Assembly: GCF_003574315.2 (NCBI RefSeq) | Contig: NZ_AP025739.1 | Span: forward strand, 372,001 to 436,000 | From: Capsulimonas corticalis | GTDB lineage: Bacteria > Armatimonadota > Armatimonadia > Armatimonadales > Capsulimonadaceae | Direction of reading: 5' to 3' | Length of the DNA: 64,000 nucleotides | In this document: positions 7,189 to 14,960 of the stretch, piece by piece | Layout: each line of letters starts with the position of its first letter | Numbering within the stretch: position 1 is the first letter of the stretch | Translations under genes and position numbers: made by a program | The notes under the pieces: model-generated | Seen by the model: the letters and a program-made list of their open reading frames with translations, nothing else | Database searches by the model: none | What the model was told of the DNA's origin: nothing

Positions 7189-9150
7189 ATGAGCCTTCTC
7201 GCTATCGATAACTGGCTGCGGTCCCCGGCGGACCATGACATCATTTCCCGCTGGACCGTCGGCGCGGGGCAGGAGCGCAGCCACGCCCTGTCCCTGCCGC
7301 AGCCACGCGATCCGCAGCGGTTCTCGTTCCTGGCGCTGGGCGACAGCGGCGACTCGGAGAGCGCGGGACCGGGCGTCTCGCCCCAGGACGCCGTGGCGCG
7401 CGAGATGGTGCGCGACACGCGCCTTGCGGGAGACTCCGGCGCGGTGATGGTGCTCCATATGGGCGACGTCGTGTACATGACCGGCGAGCGCCGTCTTTAC
7501 GACCGCAACTTCCGGCGGCCCTACAGCCCGTTTCTCACCGAAAGCAGCACCGTGGGCGACTTCACGTTTCGTCTGCCGTTCCTCCCGGTGCCGGGCAACC
7601 ACGACTATTACGATCTCGGAGCGTGGGCGAAGTGGCTCGCCAACGCGCCGCTGGTAGGCGCGGGGCTGCGCGCGCTCTGGCATGAGATCATGTCGTTCAA
7701 TGTCCCCGAGGGCGGCTCGGAGATGGGCAAGACGTACATGGACGCCTTCGTCGATTTGCAGGCGGACACGTCGCTCCATCCCCTTCCCTATGCGCTCAGC
7801 GCGCGGACGCGCCTGCCAAATCGATACTACAAATTTCAGCTCGGCAATGTCGATTTCTTCGCGCTCGATTCCAACACGCTGGACGCTCCCTCCCCGCAGG
7901 CCGACTCCGGGCAGGTGCGGCAGGACGCCGCCGACCGCGTGACCGATCTTGAAGCCAAAGCGCGCGCCGTGGACCTCGATATCCGAGCCGCGCGTCAGGA
8001 GCTGGAAACGCAGCGCGACGCGCGGCGTCTCTCGATCGCCGGCAGCGCCGAGGAGCGAATGCGGGTCACCGAACTTTCGCTGGATGTGGGGGAAGCGCTG
8101 GAGCGCCTGCGCGAGCTGCTGGAAGGCGCGGAGATGTCCGCCGCCGAGGGGCGGCGCGCGGCGCAGTCCGTCCGGATCGCCGAAACGCATTGGGACAAAG
8201 CCGCTGCGGATCTCAGCGAAGCCTCGGGAGATGGGATTGTCCGGGCGCTGGCGCGTCAGGAGACGGTGAGCGACGAAGTGTGCGCGTCGCTGTCTACCCT
8301 GGAGGAGTTCCTCGCGGTGCTCCCCGAGGGACGCCCTCGGGCGTCGATCCTGGAGACACGCCTGGAGATGGAGCGCGCTCTGCACGCCTGGGCGATCAGC
8401 GTGTCGCCCATCACCGGCGACGCCTCCGCGCGGCTCAAGGAGCTCAGCGAAGGCGCGCTCGACTTGCAGCGCGAGCTGGCGCTTGCGCGCCGCCGATCAC
8501 GCTTCCAGCCCGAGGATCACGATACGGCGCAGCTCACATGGCTGGACCGGGCATTGGAAGAGTCGGTGCGGCTCCGCCCGAACGCCTGGCGCGTCGTCTA
8601 TCTCCATCACCCGCTATACACGACGATCGGCAACCACTGCGAACGGTCGGACGTGCTCGACGTCCGCGACAATCTGACCCCGATCCTCGCCAGACGCGCT
8701 CACCTCATGCTCGCCGGCCACTCGCACGCGTTCGAGTGGTTTCGCTCGGAGGCTCTGCCGGAAATGGGCGTCTTCGTCACGGGCGGCGGCGGCCAGGTCA
8801 CTTTGCGTCCAAGCATTCTCAGTCCCGATCGATACACGCGCTTTTCCGGCGCGTACGACGCGCTGCGCCGGGCGGGCGTCACGGAATGCGCCAGCGCCGG
8901 GGCGGGTCCCGCCGCGCCGGATGGGTCGGACAGCCCACTCTACCATTACCTGAACATCGAAGTGACGCCCGACAAACTGATCGTCCGCCCCATCGGCGTC
9001 CGCCACGCCGACGACGGCTTTCGGCGCGAAGACCCGATGCCCGTCCACCACACGCCGGCTCTGCCGGAAGGGCGCCCACCCTTCGTCGCGCGATCGCTCC
9101 ACGCCGTGGAGATCACGCGCGGCGCCGCGCCGCAGGCCATTTGGGTTTAA
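7189..9150 (+). CDS. Calcineurin-like metallophosphoesterase with a long coiled-coil insertion
   Basis: 653 aa. All metal-binding blocks of the calcineurin-like phosphoesterase fold are present: GDSGD (51-55), MGDVVY (about 92), GNHD (about 135), HHP (about 472) and GHSH (about 508). Between GNHD and HHP lies an insertion of roughly 200 residues (about 240-445) rich in Glu, Arg, Ala and Leu with heptad-like spacing, predicted to be coiled coil. The core enzyme is therefore split in sequence but complete in motifs. No signal peptide is obvious, so it is probably cytoplasmic; the substrate is unknown. ATG 7189 is preferred because GAGGA precedes it by 8 nt; the reading frame stays open far upstream inside the preceding gene, but that part has no homology-like character. 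The stop overlaps the convergent APH gene by 3 nt. Confidence 0.85.
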   Translation: MSLLAIDNWLRSPADHDIISRWTVGAGQERSHALSLPQPRDPQRFSFLALGDSGDSESAGPGVSPQDAVAREMVRDTRLAGDSGAVMVLHMGDVVYMTGERRLYDRNFRRPYSPFLTESSTVGDFTFRLPFLPVPGNHDYYDLGAWAKWLANAPLVGAGLRALWHEIMSFNVPEGGSEMGKTYMDAFVDLQADTSLHPLPYALSARTRLPNRYYKFQLGNVDFFALDSNTLDAPSPQADSGQVRQDAADRVTDLEAKARAVDLDIRAARQELETQRDARRLSIAGSAEERMRVTELSLDVGEALERLRELLEGAEMSAAEGRRAAQSVRIAETHWDKAAADLSEASGDGIVRALARQETVSDEVCASLSTLEEFLAVLPEGRPRASILETRLEMERALHAWAISVSPITGDASARLKELSEGALDLQRELALARRRSRFQPEDHDTAQLTWLDRALEESVRLRPNAWRVVYLHHPLYTTIGNHCERSDVLDVRDNLTPILARRAHLMLAGHSHAFEWFRSEALPEMGVFVTGGGGQVTLRPSILSPDRYTRFSGAYDALRRAGVTECASAGAGPAAPDGSDSPLYHYLNIEVTPDKLIVRPIGVRHADDGFRREDPMPVHHTPALPEGRPPFVARSLHAVEITRGAAPQAIWV

Positions 9151-9956
9151 CCGAACAGACTCCGCTCCAGGGCTGGACGGTTCTGCGCGAACGCGCGCGT
9201 CTCAAGCTCCCAGTATTCGTACTGCCCCTGCTCGACCATTCGGGCACGCGCCGGATCGCCCGCCTCCGCGCCGGTCTTGATCCAATCCCGAAGCAGGCGC
9301 AGCGCGTCCTGCGTCAAATTCAGCAACTCCGGCGTGGCGTCGACGCCGTAACAGGAGCAGAATAACTTGAGGCGCCGGCTTCCATCGGCCAGCTCCGCGT
9401 GCGCCATCTCCGCCATGGGACCGCCGCCAAAGGTCAAGGGCGCCATCCAATAGACGGCGTAAGCCACATCCCGCAGGCGCGGCCCCGGTCCGGCGTCGTC
9501 AAAATCGATGGCTGCATAGGGTTTTTCGTCCTGGCAGACCCAGTTGTAGGGCGCGAAGTCATTGTGGCAGATGATCTCATGGCGACTCGGATCCGGATGG
9601 GCGTACGACCACGCGTCGCCGGGCTCCGTCTTAAAATCCCGCACGGCGTCATGGTAGCCGCGCAGCAGATTCGCGGCGGCGATCAGCGCGTCATCGCCCT
9701 CCCAGAGATAAGGCAGAAATCCGACGTCGCCCGGAAGGTAGGTAAGGATCTCGCGCCCCCGTTCGTCCACCCCGAGCAGGCGCGGGCAGCCGGTAAAGCC
9801 TTTGGCCTCCAGATGCCGCAGCAGGCGATGGATCGTGGGACTTCGCGGCGTCATCGCGCGGCGGACCGTATCGCCGACACGCACAACTCCCATGTTACTG
9901 TTGCCGCCCGTCAGCGGCTCTTCGCGCTCCGGTCCTTCATGTTCTTCGCTGGACAT
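9147..9956 (-). CDS. Aminoglycoside phosphotransferase-family small-molecule kinase (APH-like)
   Basis: 269 aa. The protein-kinase-like APH fold is shown by the catalytic loop HNDFAPYN (family pattern HxDxxxxN) and the metal-binding IDFDDAGPG (DFG equivalent). Such kinases phosphorylate hydroxyls on aminoglycosides, choline, homoserine, fructosamine and similar small molecules; nothing here points to antibiotic resistance. ATG 9956 is chosen because GGGAGGA lies 6 nt upstream, stronger than the upstream ATG at 9974. Its stop overlaps that of the convergent metallophosphoesterase gene, so no terminator separates them. It stands alone on this strand, downstream of the terminator at 10026-10056. 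Confidence 0.8.
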   Translation of the reverse strand: MSSEEHEGPEREEPLTGGNSNMGVVRVGDTVRRAMTPRSPTIHRLLRHLEAKGFTGCPRLLGVDERGREILTYLPGDVGFLPYLWEGDDALIAAANLLRGYHDAVRDFKTEPGDAWSYAHPDPSRHEIICHNDFAPYNWVCQDEKPYAAIDFDDAGPGPRLRDVAYAVYWMAPLTFGGGPMAEMAHAELADGSRRLKLFCSCYGVDATPELLNLTQDALRLLRDWIKTGAEAGDPARARMVEQGQYEYWELETRAFAQNRPALERSLFG

Positions 9957-10025
9957 CGCTTCCTCCCATTCCATATTACTTCTTTATCGCCGCAAACACG
10001 TAGAATTCCCAGCCAAAATCCCAGC

Positions 10026-10056
10026 AAAAAAAGCCGCTCCGGCAATCCGGAGCGGC
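10026..10056 (-). terminator. Intrinsic terminator of the ECF sigma operon
   Basis: A perfect 10-bp stem (10033-10042 with 10047-10056) with a CAAT loop is followed, in the minus direction, by seven T residues (A-run at 10026-10032). It ends the sigma, anti-sigma and lipoprotein unit before the APH-like gene. Confidence 0.9.
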
Positions 10057-10091
10057 AATCGATTGCGTTCGTAGCGCAAGGAAGAATAGTC

Positions 10092-11186
10092 TTATTTTTC
10101 GGCCATCGTTTTGGCGATGCTGAGCAGATCCGTCAACGGCATGCGACCGATGGCGACGTAGCGGCGTCCGTCGGCGACCCAGGCGACGGCGCTTTGGCCG
10201 TCGGCGCGCTCCTGCGTGAAGGCGTGGATCGTGGAGGTCAGCACGGCGGGCTTCCAGCTGGCGCCGCCATCGGCGGAGGGCACAAGCTCCGTCGCGCCGT
10301 TGGCGGCGTTGTTCGTCACGAAGACGGACAGCGCGCGCGGGCCGTTCGTGTACAGCACGTGGATGGCCGCCGTGGTGGACCTGGGCGCGCGGACCACGGA
10401 CTGAACGTGGAAGCCGGCGGTGTCGGAAGGAAGATCCAGAAGGCGCGCTTCGCCGGCGGCGTTGGGCGATGGCTGCGCGGCGGCGGTCAGGACGCGCGCG
10501 CCGCGCGGGATCGCCGGCTGGAAGGTCGCGGGCGTTACGACCGGTTTGACGACGATCTGCGACAGCTCGACACGGCGAGTCAGCGCGCCGTGCGGATCGT
10601 AGTTCTCGGTGCGCAGGCTGCGGCCGGACGCGTTGTCGATCCACAGACGCTCCACCAGGGCTCCGCTCGCGGATTGAACGCGCAGGATCTGCGCGGGCCG
10701 GCCGCCGACATCCGCCGTTCCCGGCTCGATCTCGCGCCGCCAGAGCGGGTCCGGCGCCGGGCTTCCCGTCTCCGCCGAAACGCTCTCGGGGGTCGGCCGG
10801 CGCAGCACGGTGCGGCTGCGGGGCTCATACTGCCAGGTCGTGGCGCCGTCGCACACCACCACGCGCCCGCGCGCGTCCGCCGGCTCGGAGTAGGTCAAGC
10901 GAAAGCGTCCGCCGGTCCCCTCGATCATCTCCATCACCGATCGCCGATCGTGGCTGTCCCCGCGCGAGGTGATGACGACATGCGCTTTCAGCGGCGTGTC
11001 CGTTGTCGCCTGAAGGCTGCTGGCCCAGAGCGAGTTCGCGGCGGGATCCGACGGCGAAGCCGGCGCGGGGACCGTCGCCACCGTCATCGATGTGGGCCGG
11101 TTGCATGAGGCGAGCATCAGACAGCCAAGAGGCGCCAGCAAAAGCCAGGGCGCGCGGGCCAGAATGGGTCGGCCGGAAGGTGTCAC
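10092..11186 (-). CDS. LolA/RseB-like outer-membrane or periplasmic lipoprotein
   Basis: 364 aa. The N-terminus is a lipoprotein signal with lipobox LASC (C28). Residues about 65-260 read like the LolA/LppX/RseB half-barrel: short alternating strands around RFRLTYSEP, TTWQYEP and LWIDNASGRSLRTENYD. A second, weaker domain follows (about 265-360), with a hydrophobic GARVLTA stretch between. Its ATG overlaps the anti-sigma stop by 4 nt (ATGA), so translation is coupled. RseB in enterobacteria binds an anti-sigma factor to sense envelope lipids. By position and fold this protein may modulate the adjacent anti-sigma factor in the same way (inference); simple lipoprotein or lipid carriage is the alternative. 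Confidence 0.72.
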   Translation of the reverse strand: MTPSGRPILARAPWLLLAPLGCLMLASCNRPTSMTVATVPAPASPSDPAANSLWASSLQATTDTPLKAHVVITSRGDSHDRRSVMEMIEGTGGRFRLTYSEPADARGRVVVCDGATTWQYEPRSRTVLRRPTPESVSAETGSPAPDPLWRREIEPGTADVGGRPAQILRVQSASGALVERLWIDNASGRSLRTENYDPHGALTRRVELSQIVVKPVVTPATFQPAIPRGARVLTAAAQPSPNAAGEARLLDLPSDTAGFHVQSVVRAPRSTTAAIHVLYTNGPRALSVFVTNNAANGATELVPSADGGASWKPAVLTSTIHAFTQERADGQSAVAWVADGRRYVAIGRMPLTDLLSIAKTMAEK

Positions 11187-11722
11187 AGGCTCCCGCCCAC
11201 GGATTCGTCGGCGGACGCGATTAGCGTGGCGCGGCCTTCCGCCGCCAGATCGCGGTGTCCCACGGGTTCGGCGGAGGTCAGCCCCACCAGATGCGCGTCG
11301 TGCAGGGCGTAGAACTGCGACATCTCCATCGTATTGGGAAGCGGCGTCGCCGTGGCGGGCGGCGTGCTTGGGCTGAACACCAGGAAGCCGACGCAGGCCG
11401 CCGCCGCGCCCAGTCCAAGGGCGTAAGCCGGTCGCAGGGTAAAGGATGGCCAGGCGCGGCGCGGCGCGCGAAGCGCCGATCCGTTTTGAGCGGTTTGGCG
11501 CGACCGGGCTTCCAGCAGGCCGAAGACACGGTCGCGCGCGCCGCCGTCCTGCGGGGCGGCGAGGCTCTGCATGGCGGCGCGCACTTCGCGCAGGCGGTCG
11601 TATTCATGCCGGCACGCAAAGCATTCGTCCAGATGCGCCGCCGTCAGAGTGGCTTCCGATCCATCGAGATCGTTGTCCAGGAGCCGGCTCAGATTTTCCC
11701 TTGTGTCATGACAGTTTGGCAT
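11183..11722 (-). CDS. Anti-sigma factor with HC2-type zinc finger and one membrane segment
   Basis: 179 aa. The N-terminal cytoplasmic part carries the zinc anti-sigma motif H30-x3-C34-x2-C37 (AHLDECFAC), which in this family binds and blocks an ECF sigma factor. One transmembrane stretch (about 106-125, ALGLGAAAACVGFLVF) leads to a short periplasmic tail. Encoded 24 nt after the ECF sigma gene and overlapping the lipoprotein gene by 4 nt, it is the expected partner of that sigma factor. Release probably follows a periplasmic signal, perhaps through the lipoprotein; no protease gene lies in the operon. Confidence 0.85.
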   Translation of the reverse strand: MPNCHDTRENLSRLLDNDLDGSEATLTAAHLDECFACRHEYDRLREVRAAMQSLAAPQDGGARDRVFGLLEARSRQTAQNGSALRAPRRAWPSFTLRPAYALGLGAAAACVGFLVFSPSTPPATATPLPNTMEMSQFYALHDAHLVGLTSAEPVGHRDLAAEGRATLIASADESVGGSL

Positions 11723-11746
11723 GGCGTTCCGTTCTTTCCCACGCGC

Positions 11747-12319
11747 CTAGCTCCAGCCAAGCGATTCCAAAGTTTTGCGCATCGCGGTCCGTCCACGATG
11801 GATTCGCGAGCGCACGGTGCCGATCGGCAGTTTCAGCATCTCCGCGATCTCGCTGTAAGGCATCTGCTCCACATCGCAAAGCAGCACGGCGGCGCGGTAC
11901 TCTTCGGGAAGAGCGTCCAGCGCCTTTTGCATTCGTTCCGAAAGGGTCGAGTCCATCAAAGAGATCTCGGGATTGGCGAGATGGTCCACGACATCACAGG
12001 TCTGCCCATCGCCGTTCTCATCCGTCCAGCCCGTATCGAGACTTTTCGCCTGACGCAGTTTCGCGCGGCGGGTCATGTCGATCCGATTGGTCGTCAGGAT
12101 ACGAAAGATCCACTTGTCGAAGCCCTGCCCCCGGTACTGCCCGAACGCCTGAAACGCTTCTCCTAGACTTTCGGCCAGCAGATCCTCGGCGTCATCAGCG
12201 TTCCCGCACATCCGATAGGCGTAGCGCCAGAACCGGTCCCAGTCGCGCGCGACCATGACCTCAAACGCCCTCAGACGATCCGCCGTCTGATCCTTCGCCC
12301 CGGTTTGAAAACGGGTCAA
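11747..12319 (-). CDS. ECF-family RNA polymerase sigma factor
   Basis: 190 aa from the chosen TTG. Region 2 is seen as WRYAYRMCGNADDAEDLLAE and region 4 as LPEEYRAAVLLCDVEQ followed by the helix-turn-helix SEIAEMLKLPIGTVRSR. The frame remains open to an ATG at 12448. TTG 12319 gives normal ECF length, has GGGAG 11 nt upstream, and lies downstream of a candidate ECF promoter at 12389-12417, which the longer form would contain. It should direct RNA polymerase to envelope-stress or metabolic genes and is held by the zinc anti-sigma factor encoded next. Target genes outside the operon cannot be told. Confidence 0.85.
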   Translation of the reverse strand: MTRFQTGAKDQTADRLRAFEVMVARDWDRFWRYAYRMCGNADDAEDLLAESLGEAFQAFGQYRGQGFDKWIFRILTTNRIDMTRRAKLRQAKSLDTGWTDENGDGQTCDVVDHLANPEISLMDSTLSERMQKALDALPEEYRAAVLLCDVEQMPYSEIAEMLKLPIGTVRSRIHRGRTAMRKTLESLGWS

Positions 12320-12388
12320 TCCGATTGCAGCTCCCACATTTAGCGCCAAGATCAAGACTCCTCTATTCCGGCGATCTCTAATAATTAA

Positions 12389-12417
12389 GAAAGCGTCACG
12401 GCCGCGCGGAAAGTTCC
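12389..12417 (-). promoter_or_regulatory. Candidate autoregulatory ECF promoter
   Basis: On the minus strand GGAACTT (12417-12411) is followed after 15 bp by CGCTTTC (12395-12389), near the usual ECF pattern of a GGAAC -35 and a CG-rich -10. A start near 12383 gives a leader of about 65 nt before TTG 12319. ECF sigma operons are often self-activated, which fits. Confidence 0.45.
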
Positions 12418-12522
12418 GGCGGGAGTCCGAATACCGCGATTCTACCATGATATGGCCGCCACTTCAGTAAGGCGCTTCGCCAGAATGGACGGAATGGATC
12501 GATCCACGCCCCATAAGTATGT

Positions 12523-12528
12523 TATAAT
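12523..12528 (+). promoter_or_regulatory. -10 TATAAT placing transcription start on the ATG (leaderless)
   Basis: TATAAT ends 6 nt before the ATG at 12535, so the expected first transcribed base is the A of that ATG. There is no Shine-Dalgarno sequence and no clear -35. This is the arrangement of leaderless genes. Confidence 0.5.
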
Positions 12529-12534
12529 TCTTAC

Positions 12535-14229
12535 ATGCAACTGAGTGACGCCCCGCCTGCCGCCATGTCTGAACCGCCGAAAGTTTCGCGCCGGTCTTCT
12601 CCCGCCGGCTTTTGGATTCTTGCCGCGGCGCTGGTCGCGTTCGCGTTCGGCCTGTGCGCGCAGCCGAGCCCGATCGTCGATTTCTTCTGGCAGGCGCGCA
12701 CAGGACACTGGATTTTAGACCACCACGCCGTTCCGCACGGAGACCTTTACTCATGGACACGTCACGGCCACCCCTGGATCGTGCATGAGTGGGCGATGTG
12801 CGTGCTGCTCTGGCAGGCTTACACGGCCGGCGGCTATCCCGGAGTGTGGCTGCTGATGTGGGGGCTCGTCTCCATAACGTTTCTGACGCTCTTTTACAAA
12901 GTCTGGCAAGAAACGGGACGGGCGACGCTGACGGCGTTCGCGCTGACTCTGTGGGCGGCAAAGCTGTGCAGCCCGTTGATCTCCCCTCGCCCCCATTTGA
13001 TTTCGTATCTCTGCCTGGCGCTGCTGCTCTGGGTCGTAATGGACGCGCGCCGCGAGTCGAGCAAGCTCAAGCAAATGTGGTTTTTGCCGCCGATCTGCGC
13101 GGTGTGGGCGAACTTTCATGGAGCGGTGATTATCGGCATTGCGATCGCGGCGACCTTCGCGATCTGTGACGCTATTGACGCCCGCTGGATCAAGACGGCG
13201 ACCTCGGATCGGCGGGCGCAGATGCTGCGTTTCGCGAAGCAGTCGGCCATTGTGCTTCCAATCAGCGCCGCCGCAACTATGATCAACCCGTACGGATGGA
13301 GGCTGTTTGCGATCTTCACGCAGACTGTCGGCGATAAGATCATGCCGAACTTCGTGACTGAATGGAAATCGCTCGATTTCCACAGCTCGTTCGGATCCGT
13401 CTTTGAAATCTTGATGGTCTTGTTTGTGCTGGGATTGGGGATGTCGCGCGAGCGGCGCGACCTATCCGAGGTGATCGTGCTGCTCATCCTGATGCACGCG
13501 GGGCTGACGGCGAGCCGCAATGTCCCGATCTTCGGCATGGCGGGCGTGCTGATCGCCGCGCGTCATATCCAATCAGCGCTGGCGGGAGCGCTTAAGATCA
13601 GCGAAGCGAGCGAAGCAAAATCCCCGTCGCTGTTCGGTTCCTCGCCATCGGTCGGGATCACGACGATCGTCGCACTGGCGGTCTGTCTCCAGGCGGCGAC
13701 CAGCGCAAAGGACGCCGTCGTGAACGCGCCGGCGCGGAGCGACACCGGTCTCTCCAAGATCTCACGCGTCGCCTTCGCCATGGACGGCTTTCCAATGGAC
13801 GCCTGCGCGTTCCTGCGCCAGGAGCAGTTCCCGACGGACGCCAAACTTTACAATGCCTATAATTGGGGCTCGACGATCCTTTGGAGCGCGCCCGAGTACC
13901 CGGTCTTTATCAGCACACAGACGGATATCTTCTTTGGCAAAGTCCTTAAGGATTACACGCTGATGTGCAATCAGCCGCACAACTGGCGTAAAGTCCTCGG
14001 GGACTACAATCCGGATATTGTCTTTCTGCCGGCCAATGACGGTCAGACCTGGATATTCCTCACCGATCCCGAATGGGCGCTCGTCTACGCCGACGACGCC
14101 GATCTGGACACCGACAAGCACGTCAACGCCGTGATCTTCGTGCGCCGCCTGCCCAAATACGACGCCCTGATCGCCCGCTGCCGCCACGACTGCGCGGCCC
14201 TGCGGGAACATCCAGAACTGACCAAATAA
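12535..14229 (+). CDS. Large polytopic membrane protein, GT-C glycosyltransferase-like
   Basis: 564 aa with about ten hydrophobic segments in the first 400 residues and a soluble C-terminal third. The first loop reads DFFWQARTGHWILDHHAVPHGDLYS (given as positions about 46-70), a pattern seen in many uncharacterised membrane proteins with an acidic residue and a W-x-x-G block after TM1, as in GT-C enzymes. Catalysis is not proven. ATG 12535 sits directly after a TATAAT box and has no ribosome site, pointing to a leaderless message; ATG 12565 (residue 11) is the alternative. It is transcribed away from the ECF sigma operon and converges on the isochorismatase gene. Confidence 0.6.
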   Translation: MQLSDAPPAAMSEPPKVSRRSSPAGFWILAAALVAFAFGLCAQPSPIVDFFWQARTGHWILDHHAVPHGDLYSWTRHGHPWIVHEWAMCVLLWQAYTAGGYPGVWLLMWGLVSITFLTLFYKVWQETGRATLTAFALTLWAAKLCSPLISPRPHLISYLCLALLLWVVMDARRESSKLKQMWFLPPICAVWANFHGAVIIGIAIAATFAICDAIDARWIKTATSDRRAQMLRFAKQSAIVLPISAAATMINPYGWRLFAIFTQTVGDKIMPNFVTEWKSLDFHSSFGSVFEILMVLFVLGLGMSRERRDLSEVIVLLILMHAGLTASRNVPIFGMAGVLIAARHIQSALAGALKISEASEAKSPSLFGSSPSVGITTIVALAVCLQAATSAKDAVVNAPARSDTGLSKISRVAFAMDGFPMDACAFLRQEQFPTDAKLYNAYNWGSTILWSAPEYPVFISTQTDIFFGKVLKDYTLMCNQPHNWRKVLGDYNPDIVFLPANDGQTWIFLTDPEWALVYADDADLDTDKHVNAVIFVRRLPKYDALIARCRHDCAALREHPELTK

Positions 14230-14270
14230 GCGCAAGCGCCAACATCGGGTTTCGGGTGGCATGCCGAACA

Positions 14271-14300
14271 AAAAACTGCCCCAATGAATTCATTGGGGCA
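14271..14300 (-). terminator. Intrinsic terminator of the isochorismatase-like gene
   Basis: A perfect 24-bp palindrome (14277-14300) centred on GAATTC is followed in the minus direction by a T-rich run (A-tract at 14271-14275 on the plus strand). It may also stop plus-strand transcripts from the membrane-protein gene. Confidence 0.8.
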
Positions 14301-14316
14301 TCTTCAGTAAAGACCT

Positions 14317-14880
14317 CTACTTCACCCACCCAAGCACCGTCCGGAACGCGTCTGTCCCCGCTTCTCCCAGCCACTCGTAAACCACCGCTTCGGCCGCCGC
14401 CGGAAAGACGCCGTTGTCGCGGATGCGCTCCATGCCGAGTTTGTGCTTTTCGAGCGTGCGGGACGAAACGCCGTCGGCGGCGACGTGGGCCTGGTAGCCG
14501 TCGTACACAAGATCGATCGCCGTTTGCGCGACGCAGATATGGGTCTCGACGCCGCAAAGGACGACTTGCGTGCGTTCCGTCTCGGCGAGCGCGGTGCGGA
14601 ATGCGTCGCTGGCGGCGCAGGAGAAGGACATTTTATCGATGATCGTGGCCTGAGGAATCGTTTCGGCGATCTCGGCCGCCAGCCCGCCCAGGCGCGCCGC
14701 GTTCTGGGTGGTGGCGAAGATCGGGATGTCCAGCAGAGCGGCCGTGCGCGTCATCAGCGACACTGACGCCAGCAGACGCTCGCGGTCATGGATGACGCGC
14801 AGGAGAGTATCCTGCATATCCACGACGACGAGGATGCTGCGCTGGGGGTCGAGAAGATTGGGGTTGCGTTCGTAAGTCAT
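14317..14880 (-). CDS. Isochorismatase-family cysteine hydrolase
   Basis: 187 aa. The catalytic triad of the family is visible: D21 in VVVDMQDTLL, K83 in IIDKMSF and C116 in GVETHICV, with the usual cis-peptide GVE before it. Members hydrolyse isochorismate, nicotinamide, N-carbamoylsarcosine and similar amides or vinyl ethers. This short, hydrolase-only form with ETHICV is like YcaC-type proteins of unknown substrate. Cytoplasmic; no signal. It lies 80 nt downstream of the LacI-type regulator on the same strand, so co-transcription is possible, and it ends at a clear terminator. Confidence 0.85.
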   Translation of the reverse strand: MTYERNPNLLDPQRSILVVVDMQDTLLRVIHDRERLLASVSLMTRTAALLDIPIFATTQNAARLGGLAAEIAETIPQATIIDKMSFSCAASDAFRTALAETERTQVVLCGVETHICVAQTAIDLVYDGYQAHVAADGVSSRTLEKHKLGMERIRDNGVFPAAAEAVVYEWLGEAGTDAFRTVLGWVK

Positions 14881-14960
14881 GGGTGTGGGCGCCTCTCACG
14901 TGGGAAAGGCCGGCTCGCGGCGTGCGCGAGTCGGCCTCGAATAAGAAATCCATTGCGAAG

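Noticed and set aside
9147-9956. Antibiotic-resistance aminoglycoside phosphotransferase
   Set aside because: The APH fold is shared by many metabolic kinases; neither residues nor neighbours point to an aminoglycoside substrate.
9399-11108. 569-aa plus-strand frame
   Set aside because: It runs opposite the APH-like and lipoprotein genes and straight through a clear terminator; shadow of high GC.
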